Assembly: GCA_964019695.1 (NCBI GenBank)
Contig: OZ026531.1
Span: 3,605,701 to 3,669,700 of the forward strand
Direction: 5' to 3'
Source: Loripinus fragilis
Taxonomy: Eukaryota; Mollusca; Bivalvia; Lucinida; Lucinidae
DNA length: 64,000 nucleotides
A program made the translations under genes and the position numbers. How positions within the stretch are numbered: position 1 is the first letter of the stretch; each line of letters starts with the position of its first letter. Below, piece by piece: positions 45,691 to 57,512 of the stretch. The notes under the pieces were generated by a model. It saw nothing but the letters and a program-made list of their open reading frames with translations, was not told where the DNA came from and did no database searches.

Positions 45691-48036
45691 CAGATAACAA
45701 ACACGAAATGTAGTTAGGTAGGCAGGGTGGGAAGTAGGTAGATAACAAACACGAATCATAGGTAGTAAGGGATGGATGGAGGTCGGTAGATAATAAACAC
45801 GAATCTTAGGTAGGTAGGTAGGGTTGGAGGTAGGTAGATAACAAACCCGAATCGTAGGTAGGTAATTAGGGTCGGAGGTAGGTATAGGTAGGTAGATAAC
45901 AAACACGAATCTTAGGTAGGTAGGCAGGGAGGGAGGGAGGGAGGTTGGTATAGGTAGGGTGATAACAAACACGAATCTTAGGTAGGTAGGCATGGAGGGA
46001 GGGAGGTTGGTATAGGTAGGGAGATAACAAACACGAATCGTAGGTAGGTAGGCAGGGTGGAAGGTAGGTAGATAACAAACACGAATCGTAGGTAGGTAGG
46101 CAGGGAGGGAGGGAGGTTTGTATAGGTAGGAAGATAACAAACAGGAATCGTAGGTAGGTAGGCAGGAAGGGGTGTAGGTAGATAACAAACAGGAATCGTA
46201 GGTAGGTTGGTAGGGAGGGAGGTTGGTATAGGTAGGTAGATAACAAACAAGAATATTAGGTAGGTTTGTAGGGTGGGTGGGAGGGCGGTAGATTACAAAC
46301 ACGAATGGTAGGTAGGTAGGATGGGAGGGAGGGCGGTAGATAACAAACACGAATCGTAGGTAGGAAGGTAGGGAGGGAGGGAGGGAGGAAGATAACAAAC
46401 ACGAATCGTAGGTATGGAGGTAGGGAGGGAGGGTAGGAGGGAGGGAGGTAGGTAGATAACAAACACGAATCGTAGGTAGGTAGGTAGGTATGGTGGGAGG
46501 GAGGGCAGTAGATAACAAACACGAATCCTAGGTAGGTAGGTAGGTAGGTAGGTAGGATGGGAGGTAGGTAGATAACAAACACGAATCGTAGGTAGGCAGG
46601 TAGGGTGGGAGGTAGGTAGATAACAAACACGAATCGTAGGTAGGTAGGTAGGTAGGTAGGGAGGCAGGTATAGGTAGGTAGATAACAAGCACGAATCGTA
46701 GGTAGGCTGGTAGGGTGAGAGGTAGGTAGATAACAAACACGAATCGTAGGTAGGAAGGTAGGGAGGGAGGGAGGGCGGTAGATTACAAACAAGAATCGTA
46801 GGTAGATGGATATGGAGGGAGGGAGGTTGGTATAGGTAGGTAGATAACAAACCTGAATCGTAGGTAGGTAGGCAGGGAGGAAGGGAGGTTGGTATAGGTA
46901 GGGAGATAACAAACACGAATCGTAGGTAGTTAGGTAAGTAGGGAGAAAGGTTGGTATAGGTAGGTGAATAACAAACACGAATCGTAGGTAGGTAGGCAGG
47001 GAGGGAGGTAGGTAGATAACAAACACGAATCGTAGGTAGATAGGGAGGGAGAGAGGTTGGTATAGGTAGGTAGATAACAAACACGAATCGTAGGTAGGGA
47101 GGGAGGGAGGTTGGTTTAGGTAGGGAGATAACAAACACGAATCGTAGGTAGGCAGGTAGGTAGTTAGGGAGGGAGGTTGGTATAAGTAGGGAGATAACAA
47201 ACACGAATCGTAGGTAGGTAGGCAGGGTGGGAGGTAGGTAGATAACAAACACGAATCGTAGGTTGGTAGGTAGGTAGGTAGGTAGGTAGGGAAGGAGGTT
47301 GGTATAGGTAGGGAGATAACAAACACGACTTGCAGGTAGGTACGGAGGGAAGGAGGGAAGGAAGGAGGTTGGTATATGTAGGTAGATAACAAACACTAAT
47401 CGTAGGTGTGTAGGTAGGTAATAATGGTATGTAGGTATGTAGGTAGGTAGATAATAAACACGAATCGTAGGTAGGTAGGGAGGAAGGTTGGTAGATAACA
47501 AACACGAATCGTAGGTAGGTAGGTAGGGTTGGAGGTAGGTAGATAACAAACACAAATCGTAGGTGGGTAGTTAGGGTGGGAGGTAGGTATAGGTAGGTAG
47601 ATAACAAATACGAATCGTAGGTAGGTAGGCAGGGAGGGAGGGAGGTTTTTATAGGTAGGGTGATAACAAACACGATCTTAGGTAGGTAGGCAGGGAGGGA
47701 GGGAGATTGGTATAGGTAGGGAGATAACAAACACGAATCGTAGGTAGGTAGGCAGGGTGGGAGATAGGTATATAACAAACATGAATCGTAGGTAGGTAGG
47801 TAGGGAGGGAGGTTGGTATAGGTAGGGAGATAACAAACACGAATTTTAGGTAGGTAGGCAGGGTGGGAGGTATGTAGATAACAAACACGAATCGTAGGTA
47901 GGTAGGGAGGGAGGGAGGTTGGTATAGGTAGGTAGGTAGATAACAAACACGAATCGTTGGTAGGTAAGCAGGGTTGGAGGTAGGTAGATAACAAACACGA
48001 ATCGTAGGTAGATAGGGAGGGAGGGAGGTTGGTATA
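45691..48036 (+). repeat. Second minisatellite block (2.3 kb)
   Basis: Same core and GGTA/GGGA units as the main array. It corresponds to 34078-38389 but is about 2 kb shorter. Two blocks present in copy 1, of about 1.57 kb and 0.32 kb and each marked by ATAATAATGGTATGTAGG, appear only once here (near 47420). Confidence 0.95.
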
Positions 48037-48442
48037 CGCCGCTTTGGTGCCAAAGAAACACAGCCAATATCACTGTTTTAAGCTCATCTGTTTAGATGTG
48101 TAATGATTCAAAATCTTCATAATGCGAACCAATATTTGTCTTAATAAGTGGATAATCCGAATAAATCATCTAAGCAAAATGAATGATGATTAGAAGCATT
48201 AATTCAACACTATTTCTATTGCCATAAATACTGACATTATGCTGTGGTATTTAACTTACTGTCACCAAACTTGAGATGATAAAATATTGGCATCCACTAA
48301 ACTCGATATACAAGTTAAATGAAGAAGAGATCCAACCTGATACTTAATCGCAATGTAAAGGCTTTTATACCACCCTTACATACTTTAACACGAAATATCG
48401 CGTGATGTGCAAGGTCTACACTCATGTAGGTGGTATAAAATA

Positions 48443-48536
48443 GTTATACCATGTTTGTCCACCTGTACGTAAGATAATCCGCTCGCTAAAGCTCGTGGAT
48501 TATCTCCATGTACAGGCGGACAACCCATGGTGTAAC
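48443..48536. repeat. 94-bp hairpin before TSP1 exon 4
   Basis: Paralogue of 38791-38884, with the same arms and nearly the same loop. Confidence 0.75.
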
Positions 48537-48576
48537 TATTACTTAATTAGGTGATAACTATCCCCTTCTGTTACAG

Positions 48577-48738
48577 AATGGGCTCCTTGGGACTCTTGGA
48601 CAGCATGCTCAGTCACATGTGGATCTGGAATGCAAGAGAGGACCAGAACTTGTAACAAAGTTGATCCTAGTGATGCTGACTGTGAAGGAGAGAGTACACA
48701 GCAACTGGGTTGTACTGTTGCTGCATGTCCTCAGACGG
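48577..48738 (+). CDS. TSP1 exon 4 (exon 6 of the gene)
   Basis: Paralogue of the exon at 38925 with the same flanks and Leu44. It has Met19 (CGSGMQER) in place of the Val seen in all other copies, and Thr23. All six cysteines and three Trp are kept. Donor GTAAAA. Confidence 0.93.
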
Positions 48739-50745
48739 GTAAAAGATATCTACTTCCGTTTTAATATTTATGCTAAGATAAAAAAAAAAAACACAACGTC
48801 GCATGCATTTTTGATTGAGGACAAAAAGTAAGTGAGTATGATCAGGAAATAACACAATCACATAATGCAGACCAACCCACGGCACCGTGAGGAAGAGCCA
48901 GAGAACATTTATAGTAACAAGGCATCCATAAGACAATAAAAGCAAAGCAACAAGCTCTCTCTTCCTCTTCAAGATAATTGCAAAACTAGAAAGGAAACAA
49001 AAAAAGTATTATCTGTCGCGTTTGGGAGTTATATAACGTCATGCAATAAAACCATAAACCACTAGTGGTTTACAGATTTGGTAATGCAACATAATGGCGT
49101 CCATTATAACGTTGCGAAAAAGGTGTCAAAATCTAGATGTTTTCACTCCAAAACTGCGATTTTTAAGCAATTTTAATGTAATGTGATAAAAAATCTAGCA
49201 TTCGTGCTCCTGTATTATTGAATTTATTAAACATGTTGCGAAAAAGCGATTAAACGCTCGACAAACCACGCATTTTATGGTTTTTGTTCTCAACTCATTA
49301 AATAAATTTAATAAAACATGAGAACTCATGTAAGATCCTCTATATACATACTAAAACAAAGACAAACCCAGAACCCCCATAAACAATGGTAAGTTTGTTT
49401 AACAATAGATCAACAACAACAGAACCACGGCCTTAGAATGGAGATCATCCTTAGCCACCGGGGTGGGGTGGGCGGGTGGGGGCTTAAATGCATTTTACTG
49501 GCGCCAAATCTTCGCCTAGATTCTGTTGTGGTCAAAACACTAAATTTTTAAGCTCGCATGGAGGCCTCCTATTTTATGCAATGTGTGATCACAGAGAACC
49601 AATCGAATCAAATTAACACACTATGATGAAACAACAATGGACTCTCATGACTCACAGATAGTCAGAGCTAAAGAAAACCAAGTTGAGCCACGGTATGCCC
49701 TGCAAACCACAAGCATCAGGCGTCAACCAACTGATTAAAGCTTATCGCCAGGGCCGTTATTGAGTGTGGACCTGATCCACCGTTGTGAAAGTAAAGAGGA
49801 AACCATAGCTATAAACCATGATTGGGTTTACAAGCAGGCATGCAGGCTGTCGAATCCATAATGTCTCCTACTTTTTTAACGTTTAACAAACTTTTTAAAC
49901 TGATTACTAAAATTAGGCTTCCCAATTATTCTATTAAACTAAATCAGTATCAAATACAGGTTCTGATATGCCTGGTTGCAGAAGAGTATTTAAGCAAATA
50001 TTGTATGTAGCAATCAAGCCTGCATGTATAATCAGAGCGAAAATTGAAACATTACTTTTGTCATTTTGTTTATCTTTTAATTTTCGATATAAAAGGTGTT
50101 AAGAAATTAAGAAATTCATTCCGCTCTTCATCATAGAATTTCGAATCATTTACAAAGAAAATTATGCTGGAAAATTGCATTTTAATTGGGCCTGTTATTG
50201 TTTGTGATGCTCTATAGTGTTAAGCATCGTGTCTGATATCGAATGTCTTCACAAAATTTCGTTTAATTTGGGTAATTTTTTTCAGTCGGCCTAGAAAAAA
50301 TCTGATATTTTCCATAAAATGTGACATTTATTATTTTGGATGGTTGTTTACAGCCTTGCAGTTTAGTAAACGTACTAAAGGCTATGGCCAGGACATGACA
50401 AGGGTTCTTTGTTACATACACCCATTTTGCTCCTCGAGCCCAAAAATTTCCGGGGGGGGGGGTGGGGGCTTGATTTTGAAGATAATTTATTCGGTAGCAA
50501 AATATTTGATTAAACATCCAGTTGTTTATTTCTTGTCAAGTATGTCGACTTTAAAGAATTCCAGTGACATTAATGTCATTGGACACATAATGACTATAAT
50601 AATAACATGATTTTTTGCGGAACGAACTTTCTTAACACCCTTTATAACATGATAAAATCACTTAACTGCTAGCTGAATGCTGGAGAGAACTTTCATTTAT
50701 CTTCATGTTATCCCATTGATGAACCAGTGTATTGTTCTGTTACAG
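48739..50745 (+). other. Intron between TSP1 exons 4 and 5
   Basis: Long-type intron like 39087-41103. It lacks the SINE (empty site near 49785) and the A-type element, and carries the second MITE copy at 50086-50648. Confidence 0.8.
50086..50648. mobile_element. MITE-like element with poly-G tract, copy 2
   Basis: Paralogue of 40433-41006, shorter mainly because the poly-G run is shorter. Confidence 0.65.
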
Positions 50746-50907
50746 AATGGGCTCCTTGGGACTCTTGGACGGCATGCTCAGTCACATGTGGATCTGGAGT
50801 GCAAGAGAGGACAAGAACTTGTAATAAAGTTGATCCTAGTGATGCTGACTGTGAAGGAGAGAGTACGCAACAAATGGGTTGTACTGTTGCTGCATGCCCT
50901 CAGACGG
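50746..50907 (+). CDS. TSP1 exon 5 (exon 7 of the gene)
   Basis: 162-bp phase 1-1 module. It matches the residues most common at every variable position (Val19, Thr23, Ser32, Glu39, Thr41, Met44), and the protein is identical to the exon at 52400. Donor GTAAAAAA. Confidence 0.93.
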
Positions 50908-52399
50908 GTAAAAAATATCTACTTCTGTTTTAATATTCATGCTAAGATAAAAACAAAACAAAAAACAACGTAGCATGCTTTTTTGATTGAGGACAAAGAA
51001 GTAAGTGAGTATGATCAGGAAAAAACACAATCACACAATGCAGACCAACCCAGGGCACCGCGAGGAAGAGCCAGAGAACGTTTATAGTAACAAGGCATCC
51101 ATAAGACAAAACAAGCAAAGCAACCAGCTCTCTCTTCCTCTTCAAGATAATTGCAAAACTGGGAGTGATATAACGACATGCAATAAACTCGATAAACCAC
51201 TAGTGTTTTACAGATTTGGTAATGTAACATAATGACGTCCATTATAACGTTGCGAAAAAGGTGTCAAAAAATTGATGTTTTCACTCCAAAACTGCGATTA
51301 TAAGCAATTTTAATGTCATGTGATAAAAAGAATCTTCCATTCGTACTCCTGTATTATTGAATTTAGATCAACAACAACAGAACCACTGCCTTAGAACGGA
51401 GATCAGCCTTAGCCACAGGAGTGGGGTGGGGGGGGGATTGGGGCTTAAATGCATTTTACTGGCGCCAACTCTTCGCCTAGATTTTGTTGTTGTTAAAGCT
51501 CTAAATTTTTAAGCTCGCATGGAGGCCTTCTAACTAATGCAATGTGTGATCACAGAGAAACAATCGAATCAAATTCACTCACTATGATGAAACAAAAATG
51601 GACTCTCATGACTTACAGATAGTCAGAGCTAAAGAAAACCAAGTTGAGCCACGATATGCCCTGCAAACGACAAGCATCAGGCTTCAACCAACTGATTAAA
51701 GCTTATCGCCAGGGCCGTTGTTGAGACTAGGCCTGACCCACCGTTGTGAAAGTTTTGTTTTGTTTGTTTGATTTGATTCTTTACGTCCCATCAACAATCT
51801 TTCAGTTATAAAGGGACGGGTCTTCCTGGGTTGAACCAGTACTAAGCTAGGATTAATGTTCTTGCTCAAGGACACAACGCAGTGACGCCGGTGAGGCTCG
51901 AACGTTGTGAAAGTAAAGAGGAAACCATAGCTATAAACCATGATTGGGTTTACAACCAGGCAAGCAGCCTGTCAAATAATAATCATGTTGTATCCTCCTT
52001 TTTTAATGTTTAATAATCGTTTTAAATTGATCGCTAAATAATCGGGAATACGGATCCTTCAGAAAAAGAGAACCTACAATATAAGAAAACAATATACTTG
52101 GTTTTATTAAGTCTGTTCATGAGAACTACTGGAAAGTGCAACAATTCTCGCGCCCTTTAGCACTGGCTAAGGCTTCCCAACAATTCTATTAAACTAAATT
52201 GCATCAAATACAGGTTCTGATATGCCTTGTAGCAGAAGAAACTTTAATCAAATAGTGTAAGTAACAATCAAGCCTGCGTGTATAATCAGAGCGAAAATTG
52301 AAACATTACTTTTGTCATTTTGTTGCAAGCTGAATGCTGGGGAGAACTTTTTATCTTCATGTTATCCCATTGATGAACCAGTGCATTGTTCTGTTACAG
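50908..52399 (+). other. Intron between TSP1 exons 5 and 6
   Basis: Short-type intron of 1492 bp. It lacks about 176 bp present in its sisters (corresponding to about 41717-41892), with the deletion point at TTGAATTTAGATCAACAAC near 51358. It holds a SINE at 51753-51903 and an A-type element at about 52038-52167. Confidence 0.8.
51753..51903 (-). mobile_element. 151-bp SINE insertion, copy 2
   Basis: Flanked by perfect 10-bp target duplications GTTGTGAAAG at 51743-51752 and 51904-51913. Same insertion point as the copy at 42287, so it was copied with the exon unit and not inserted independently. Confidence 0.9.
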
Positions 52400-52561
52400 A
52401 ATGGGCTCCTTGGGACTCTTGGACGGCATGCTCAGTCACATGTGGATCTGGAGTGCAAGAGAGGACAAGAACTTGTAATAAAGTTGATCCTAGTGATGCT
52501 GACTGTGAAGGAGAGAGTACGCAACAAATGGGTTGTACTGTTGCTGCATGCCCTCAGACGG
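52400..52561 (+). CDS. TSP1 exon 6 (exon 8 of the gene)
   Basis: 162-bp phase 1-1 module whose protein is identical to the exon at 50746. This is the extra module that copy 2 has over copy 1. Acceptor CTGTTACAG, donor GTAAAAAA. Confidence 0.93.
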
Positions 52562-54230
52562 GTAAAAAATATCTACTTCCGTTTTAATATTCATGCTAAG
52601 ATAAAAACAAAACAAAAAACAACCTAGCATGCATTTTTGATTGAGGACAAAGAAGTAAGTGAGTATGATCAGGAAAAAACACAATCACACAATGCAGACC
52701 AACCCAGGGCACTGCGAGGAAGAGCCAGAGAATGTTTATAGTAACAAGGCATCCATAAGACAAAACAAGCAAAGCTACCAGCTCTCTCTTCCTCTTCAAG
52801 ATAATTGCAAAACTGGGAGTGATATAACGACATGCAATAAACTCGATAAACCACTAGTGTTTTACAGATTTGGTAATGTAACATAATGACGTCCATTATA
52901 ACGTTGCGAAAAAGGTGTCAAAAAATTGATGTTTTCACTCCAAAACTGCGATTTTAAGCAATTTTAATGTCATGTGATAAAAAGAATCTTCCATTCGTAC
53001 TCCTGTATTATTGAATTTATTAAACTCGTTGCGAAAAAGCAATTAAACGCTCGACAAACCTCGCATTTTATCGTTTTTATTCTTAACTCGTTAAATGAAT
53101 TTTATAAAACACGAGCACTCATGTAAGATCCTCTATATACATATTAAAACAAAGACAAACCCAGAACCCCCATAAACAATGGTAAGTATGTTTAAAAATA
53201 GATCAACAACAACAGAACCACTGCCTTAGAACGGAGATCAGCCTTAGCCACAGGAGTGGGGGGGGGGATTGGGGCTTAAATGCATTTTACTGGCGCCAAC
53301 TCTTCGCCTAGATTTTGTTGTTGTTAAAGCTCTAAATTTTTAAGCTCGCATGGAGGCCTTCTAACTAATGCAATGTGTGATCACAGAGAAACAATCGAAT
53401 CAAATTCACTCACTATGATGAAACAAAAATGGACTCTCATGACTTACAGATAGTCAGAGCTAAAGAAAACCAAGTTGAGCCACGATATGCCCTGCAAACG
53501 ACAAGCATCAGGCTTCAACCAACTGATTAAAGCTTATCGCCAGGGCCGTTGTTGAGACTAGGCCTGACCCACCGTTGTGAAAATTTTGTTTTGTTTGTTT
53601 GATTTGATTCTTTACGTCCCATCAACAATCTTTCAGTTATAATGGGACGGGTCTTCCTGGGTTGAACCAGTACTAAGCTAGGATTAATGTTCTTGCTCAA
53701 GGACACAACGCAGTGACGCCGGTGAGGCTCGAACGTTGTGAAAGTAAAGAGGAAACCATAGCTATAAACCATGATTGGGTTTACAACCAGGCAAGCAGCC
53801 TGTCAAATAATAATCATGTTGTATCCTCCTTTTTTAATGTTTAATAATCGTTTTAAATTGATCGCTAAATAATCGGGAAAACGGATCCTTCAGAAAAAGA
53901 GAACCTACAATATAAGAAAACAATATACTTGGTTTTATTAAGTCTGTTCATGAGAACTACTGGAAAGTGCAACAATTCTCGCGCCCTTGAGAACTGGCTA
54001 AGGCTTCCCAACAATTCTATTAAACTAAATTGCATCAAATACAGGTTCTGATATGCCTTGTAGCAGAAGAAACTTTAATCAAATAGTGTAAGTAACAATC
54101 AAGCCTGCGTGTATAATCAGAGCGAAAATTGAAACATTACTTTTGTCATTTTGTTGCAAGCTGAATGCTGGGGAGAACTTTTTATCTTCATGTTATCCCA
54201 TTGATGAACCAGTGCATTGTTCTGTTACAG
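52562..54230 (+). other. Intron between TSP1 exons 6 and 7
   Basis: Short-type intron (1669 bp), the close sister of 41266-42933, with a SINE and an A-type element at about 53869-53998. Confidence 0.8.
53584..53734 (-). mobile_element. 151-bp SINE insertion, copy 3
   Basis: The target duplication is GTTGTGAAAA (53574-53583, one substitution) on the left and GTTGTGAAAG (53735-53744) on the right. Same site as copies 1 and 2. Confidence 0.88.
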
Positions 54231-54392
54231 AATGGGCTCCTTGGGACTCTTGGACGGCATGCTCAGTCACATGTGGATCTGGAGTGCAAGAGAGGACAAG
54301 AACTTGTAATAAAGTTGATCCTAGTGATGCTGACTGTGAAGGAGCGAGTACGCAGCAAATGGGTTGTACTGTTGCTGCATGCCCTCAGACTG
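54231..54392 (+). CDS. TSP1 exon 7 (exon 9 of the gene)
   Basis: Paralogue of the exon at 42934, sharing Ala39 and the ACTGG 3' end. It keeps Thr41 and the stronger donor GTAAAAG. All six cysteines and three Trp are present. Confidence 0.93.
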
Positions 54393-57300
54393 GTAAAAGA
54401 CATTTTATTCCCTCACACTAGATCGCGATTTCAGTTGGTTGTACCCATGTGAGATAATTCCTTCTTGCACACTAGATCGGGATTTCCGTTGCTTTTACCC
54501 ATGTGAGATAAAAAAATTTCACACACTAGATCAGGAGTTCCGTTGCTTTTACCCATGTTAGATAATTCTTTCTGACATACCCGTACCAGCCCGCGAGAAA
54601 AATAAAAAGCGAACAGGCACATGTCAGCCACACGCTGCCGGCACGTTGATCAGAGACATCATTGTAATCTTAAATTGACATCACCATGTCGCATCTCAAC
54701 GAATTCAGGATTTTCTGGAAGCCTTTTTCATGTGTTTTTTTTCCAATATAATATGCGATACTTAGTGGTGAGCAAGAAAAAGAATGTATTATTCATGTGA
54801 GGATTGCAAGCCTTATTATGGCAATTGGTGATCCTCAAGACGGATTTTCTTATCACAACCACACACGTATTATGGATTCTTATTTTTTCTCACACGCCAA
54901 TGCATACAAGATCGAGAGATCCCTATGCTAGCTCGTTGTCGCCAAAATCCCACATTACTACCTATGTATGATATGTGTAACTAATACGAGATAAGATACA
55001 TGAGGCAGGTTGCTTTTGCGAGATAAACTAGACACGACATCTTTGGCCTATGATTGTATTCTTTCAGAAAACGAAAGTTGATTTGTTGATCATGTTGAGA
55101 CGGTCAGGAAAACTTCAATATAAAGTAAAAGTATAAAGTAAAATGGTCCATTTTTTATTTTAAACATTTATTTAATGCTATGAACATGTTGAGTGCTTCG
55201 TGGTTGACATTTTATTTTTGGACGTGCATGTTGAAGGTTAGTGATGAAAAAAAATTGATAGATTTACAGCATTTTTAGCATACTCGATTCTCTACTACTG
55301 CACATATTGTATAATGGCTGATAGTGCATACAATGTAAAATCAACTCCTCCTAGAGTATTCAGTGTATCCTTTTTAAACTTTGCAGTCATGTTATATACA
55401 TATTGAAGATTTGCATGTGGAAGTTTAGTGATGAAAAATCATTTTTGTTAAATATACAGCATTTTTAACTTAGCCAATTCTCGACCACTCAACATATTAG
55501 ATTATGCCTGATAGTGAATACTTTGTAAAATCAACTCCCCTAGAGTATTCCGTGTATCCTTTTAGTACTTTGCAGGCATGTTACAGACATATTGAAATTG
55601 TGCATGTTGAAGTTTAATGATAAAAAAATAATTATTGTTAAATTTACAGCTTTTTTAACATAGCCAATTCTCAGCCATTGTCAATTTTGAGTTATGACTG
55701 ATAGTACGTACTTTGTGAAATCAACTCTAAAAGGTCTTCAGCATATCATTTTAAAATTTTGCAGGTTTGTTATAGACATATTGAAGATGTGCATGTAAAA
55801 GCTTAATGATGAAAAATCTTTTTTTTTATAAATATACAGCATTTTTAACTTAGCTAATTCTCAACTATGGCTCATATTGTATAATAACCTATAGAGTATA
55901 CTTTGTGAAATCAACTTTTCCTAGAGTCTTTTGTGTATCCTTTTAATACTTTGCAGGTTATGTTACAAATATATCGAAGAAGTGGTTGTAGAAGTTTAAT
56001 GATAAAAAATGTTTGTTGATTTTACAGCATTTAACTCAGCCAATTCTAGACCACTGCACATATTGAATAATGGCTGATAGCGCATATTTTGTATAATCAG
56101 CTCCTCATACACCCTTCAATTTATCCTTTAGACATATTGATGATGTGTATGAAAAAAGTTATTGATACAAAAAAACGATAAAGAGCTACACGCATTTAGG
56201 GGTTAATTTGGCCCCCTCAGGAGCCAAAAAATGAAAAGTTGCTTTTTGGTATCCTGGGTCAAGTGTGGTACTTGATTGTATCGAGTCCTGATCTTTGCAC
56301 CCTTACTTACTTTCACCGATTTCATCCAAATGGTTTATTCTAAGAATAGCCCAAGTGAAAATTCTGGCTTTTATATTTCTTTTACCGTTGCTATGATAGC
56401 AAAAATGGCCTACAAACTAGACTTAAAATAGAGAAATTACCATTTTTGGCCAAAATAAGGATCTAACTATTTTTGGAGACCGATTTTTAAGAATTAGATA
56501 TCAGCACAAGCGAATACCAAACAAAGCTTTTTTAAAATATATTGTGTGCCATGATAATTCTCATCATCTGTGAAAATATATTTTGGTATTTGCTATGTGC
56601 TCTATGTTAATTCTCTGTCAAATGATTTAAATTTGCTCCAAAATGGTCACTTTCCTATTTTCAGCCTATTTTGGCGGCCATTTTTGTTACCATAGCAACG
56701 GTAAAAGTCCAATCGATACTAGACTTTTACACTTGGGCTATTGTTCTAGCAGTTTAATTAGAAGAAACTAGTGAAAATGTAATTTTCATTGTCTGGCGTC
56801 ATTGGGGGCGAAAATAGTCTCTTGGTGCACGTACCTCTTTACAGCATTTAACTTAGCCAATAGTCGACCACTGCACAAATTGAATAATGTCAGATAGTGT
56901 GTAATCAACTACTCTTGGAGCGTTCAGTATATCCTTTCAATACTTTGTGAGTGTGTTACAGACAATATTGAAGATTTGTATACAGTCACATAAGTTAAGT
57001 GCTGATTTTGTTAAGACACATTTATTACATTTTCTTGTCTCATTGCAGTGCATATTGTACTTTCAAAGATAGATGATAATGGTTGTAAACAAATACTGAC
57101 CAATTTACCTTGATTTTGGGCGTGCAGGTAGTCTCAGTTTACAGTTATATTGAACCCACCACGGATTACTGCATATGTAGTGAATAGTCATGCTTTACCC
57201 ACTGTACCTGTTTACAAGAAAAATAGAATTGCCTCATTACTATGCATCTTTGAAACTACTATACCTTGTTTCAATTGTTTTCCATTCCAGTTAAGATGGC

Positions 57301-57512
57301 AGGCTTTTGATTTTGATTGTAACAATTTCTTGTAATTGCTTATCTTGAACTTTACATAATCTTATTTTGATACATTTTTATTTTGGACAATTAAATTTTT
57401 GAGCGAATTAAGGAGGAACCTAATGATGCGGGGGTATACTGAAAGTCTTGCTTGCAGCCCAATTCTTGCATAAGGTATTTCTTATCATGCAGTATTTGCC
57501 CCGCTCTTGCAG
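54393..57512 (+). other. Intron between TSP1 exons 7 and 8
   Basis: The first 2.57 kb repeats 43096-45671, with 54-bp units at 54414-54575, 189-bp repeats from 55226 and a MITE at 56183-56837. From 56965 the sequence is single-copy. It begins ATATTGAAGATTTG, which continues the interrupted 189-bp unit and so shows the ancestral right edge. Confidence 0.8.
55226..56964. repeat. Tandem repeats of about 189 bp with embedded MITE (56183-56837), copy 2
   Basis: Same arrangement as 43930-45671, with few differences by eye. Confidence 0.8.

Larger units (their letters stand above)
43096..48576 (+). other. Intron between TSP1 exons 3 and 4, spanning the duplication junction
   Basis: Contains, in order, a three-unit 54-bp repeat, 189-bp tandem repeats split by a MITE, the duplication junction at 45672-45690, a second minisatellite block, and the second copy of the hairpin. 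Confidence 0.8.
45691..56964 (+). repeat. Segmental tandem duplication, copy 2 (11.3 kb, four TSP1 exons)
   Basis: Follows copy 1 after a 19-bp filler (45672-45690) that resembles degenerate array core. It carries TSP1 exons at 48577, 50746, 52400 and 54231, one more than copy 1. Its right edge (56964) continues into unduplicated sequence. Confidence 0.9.

Noticed and set aside
45631..48073. Minus-strand ORFs over the second minisatellite block
   Set aside because: Same reason as for the main array.
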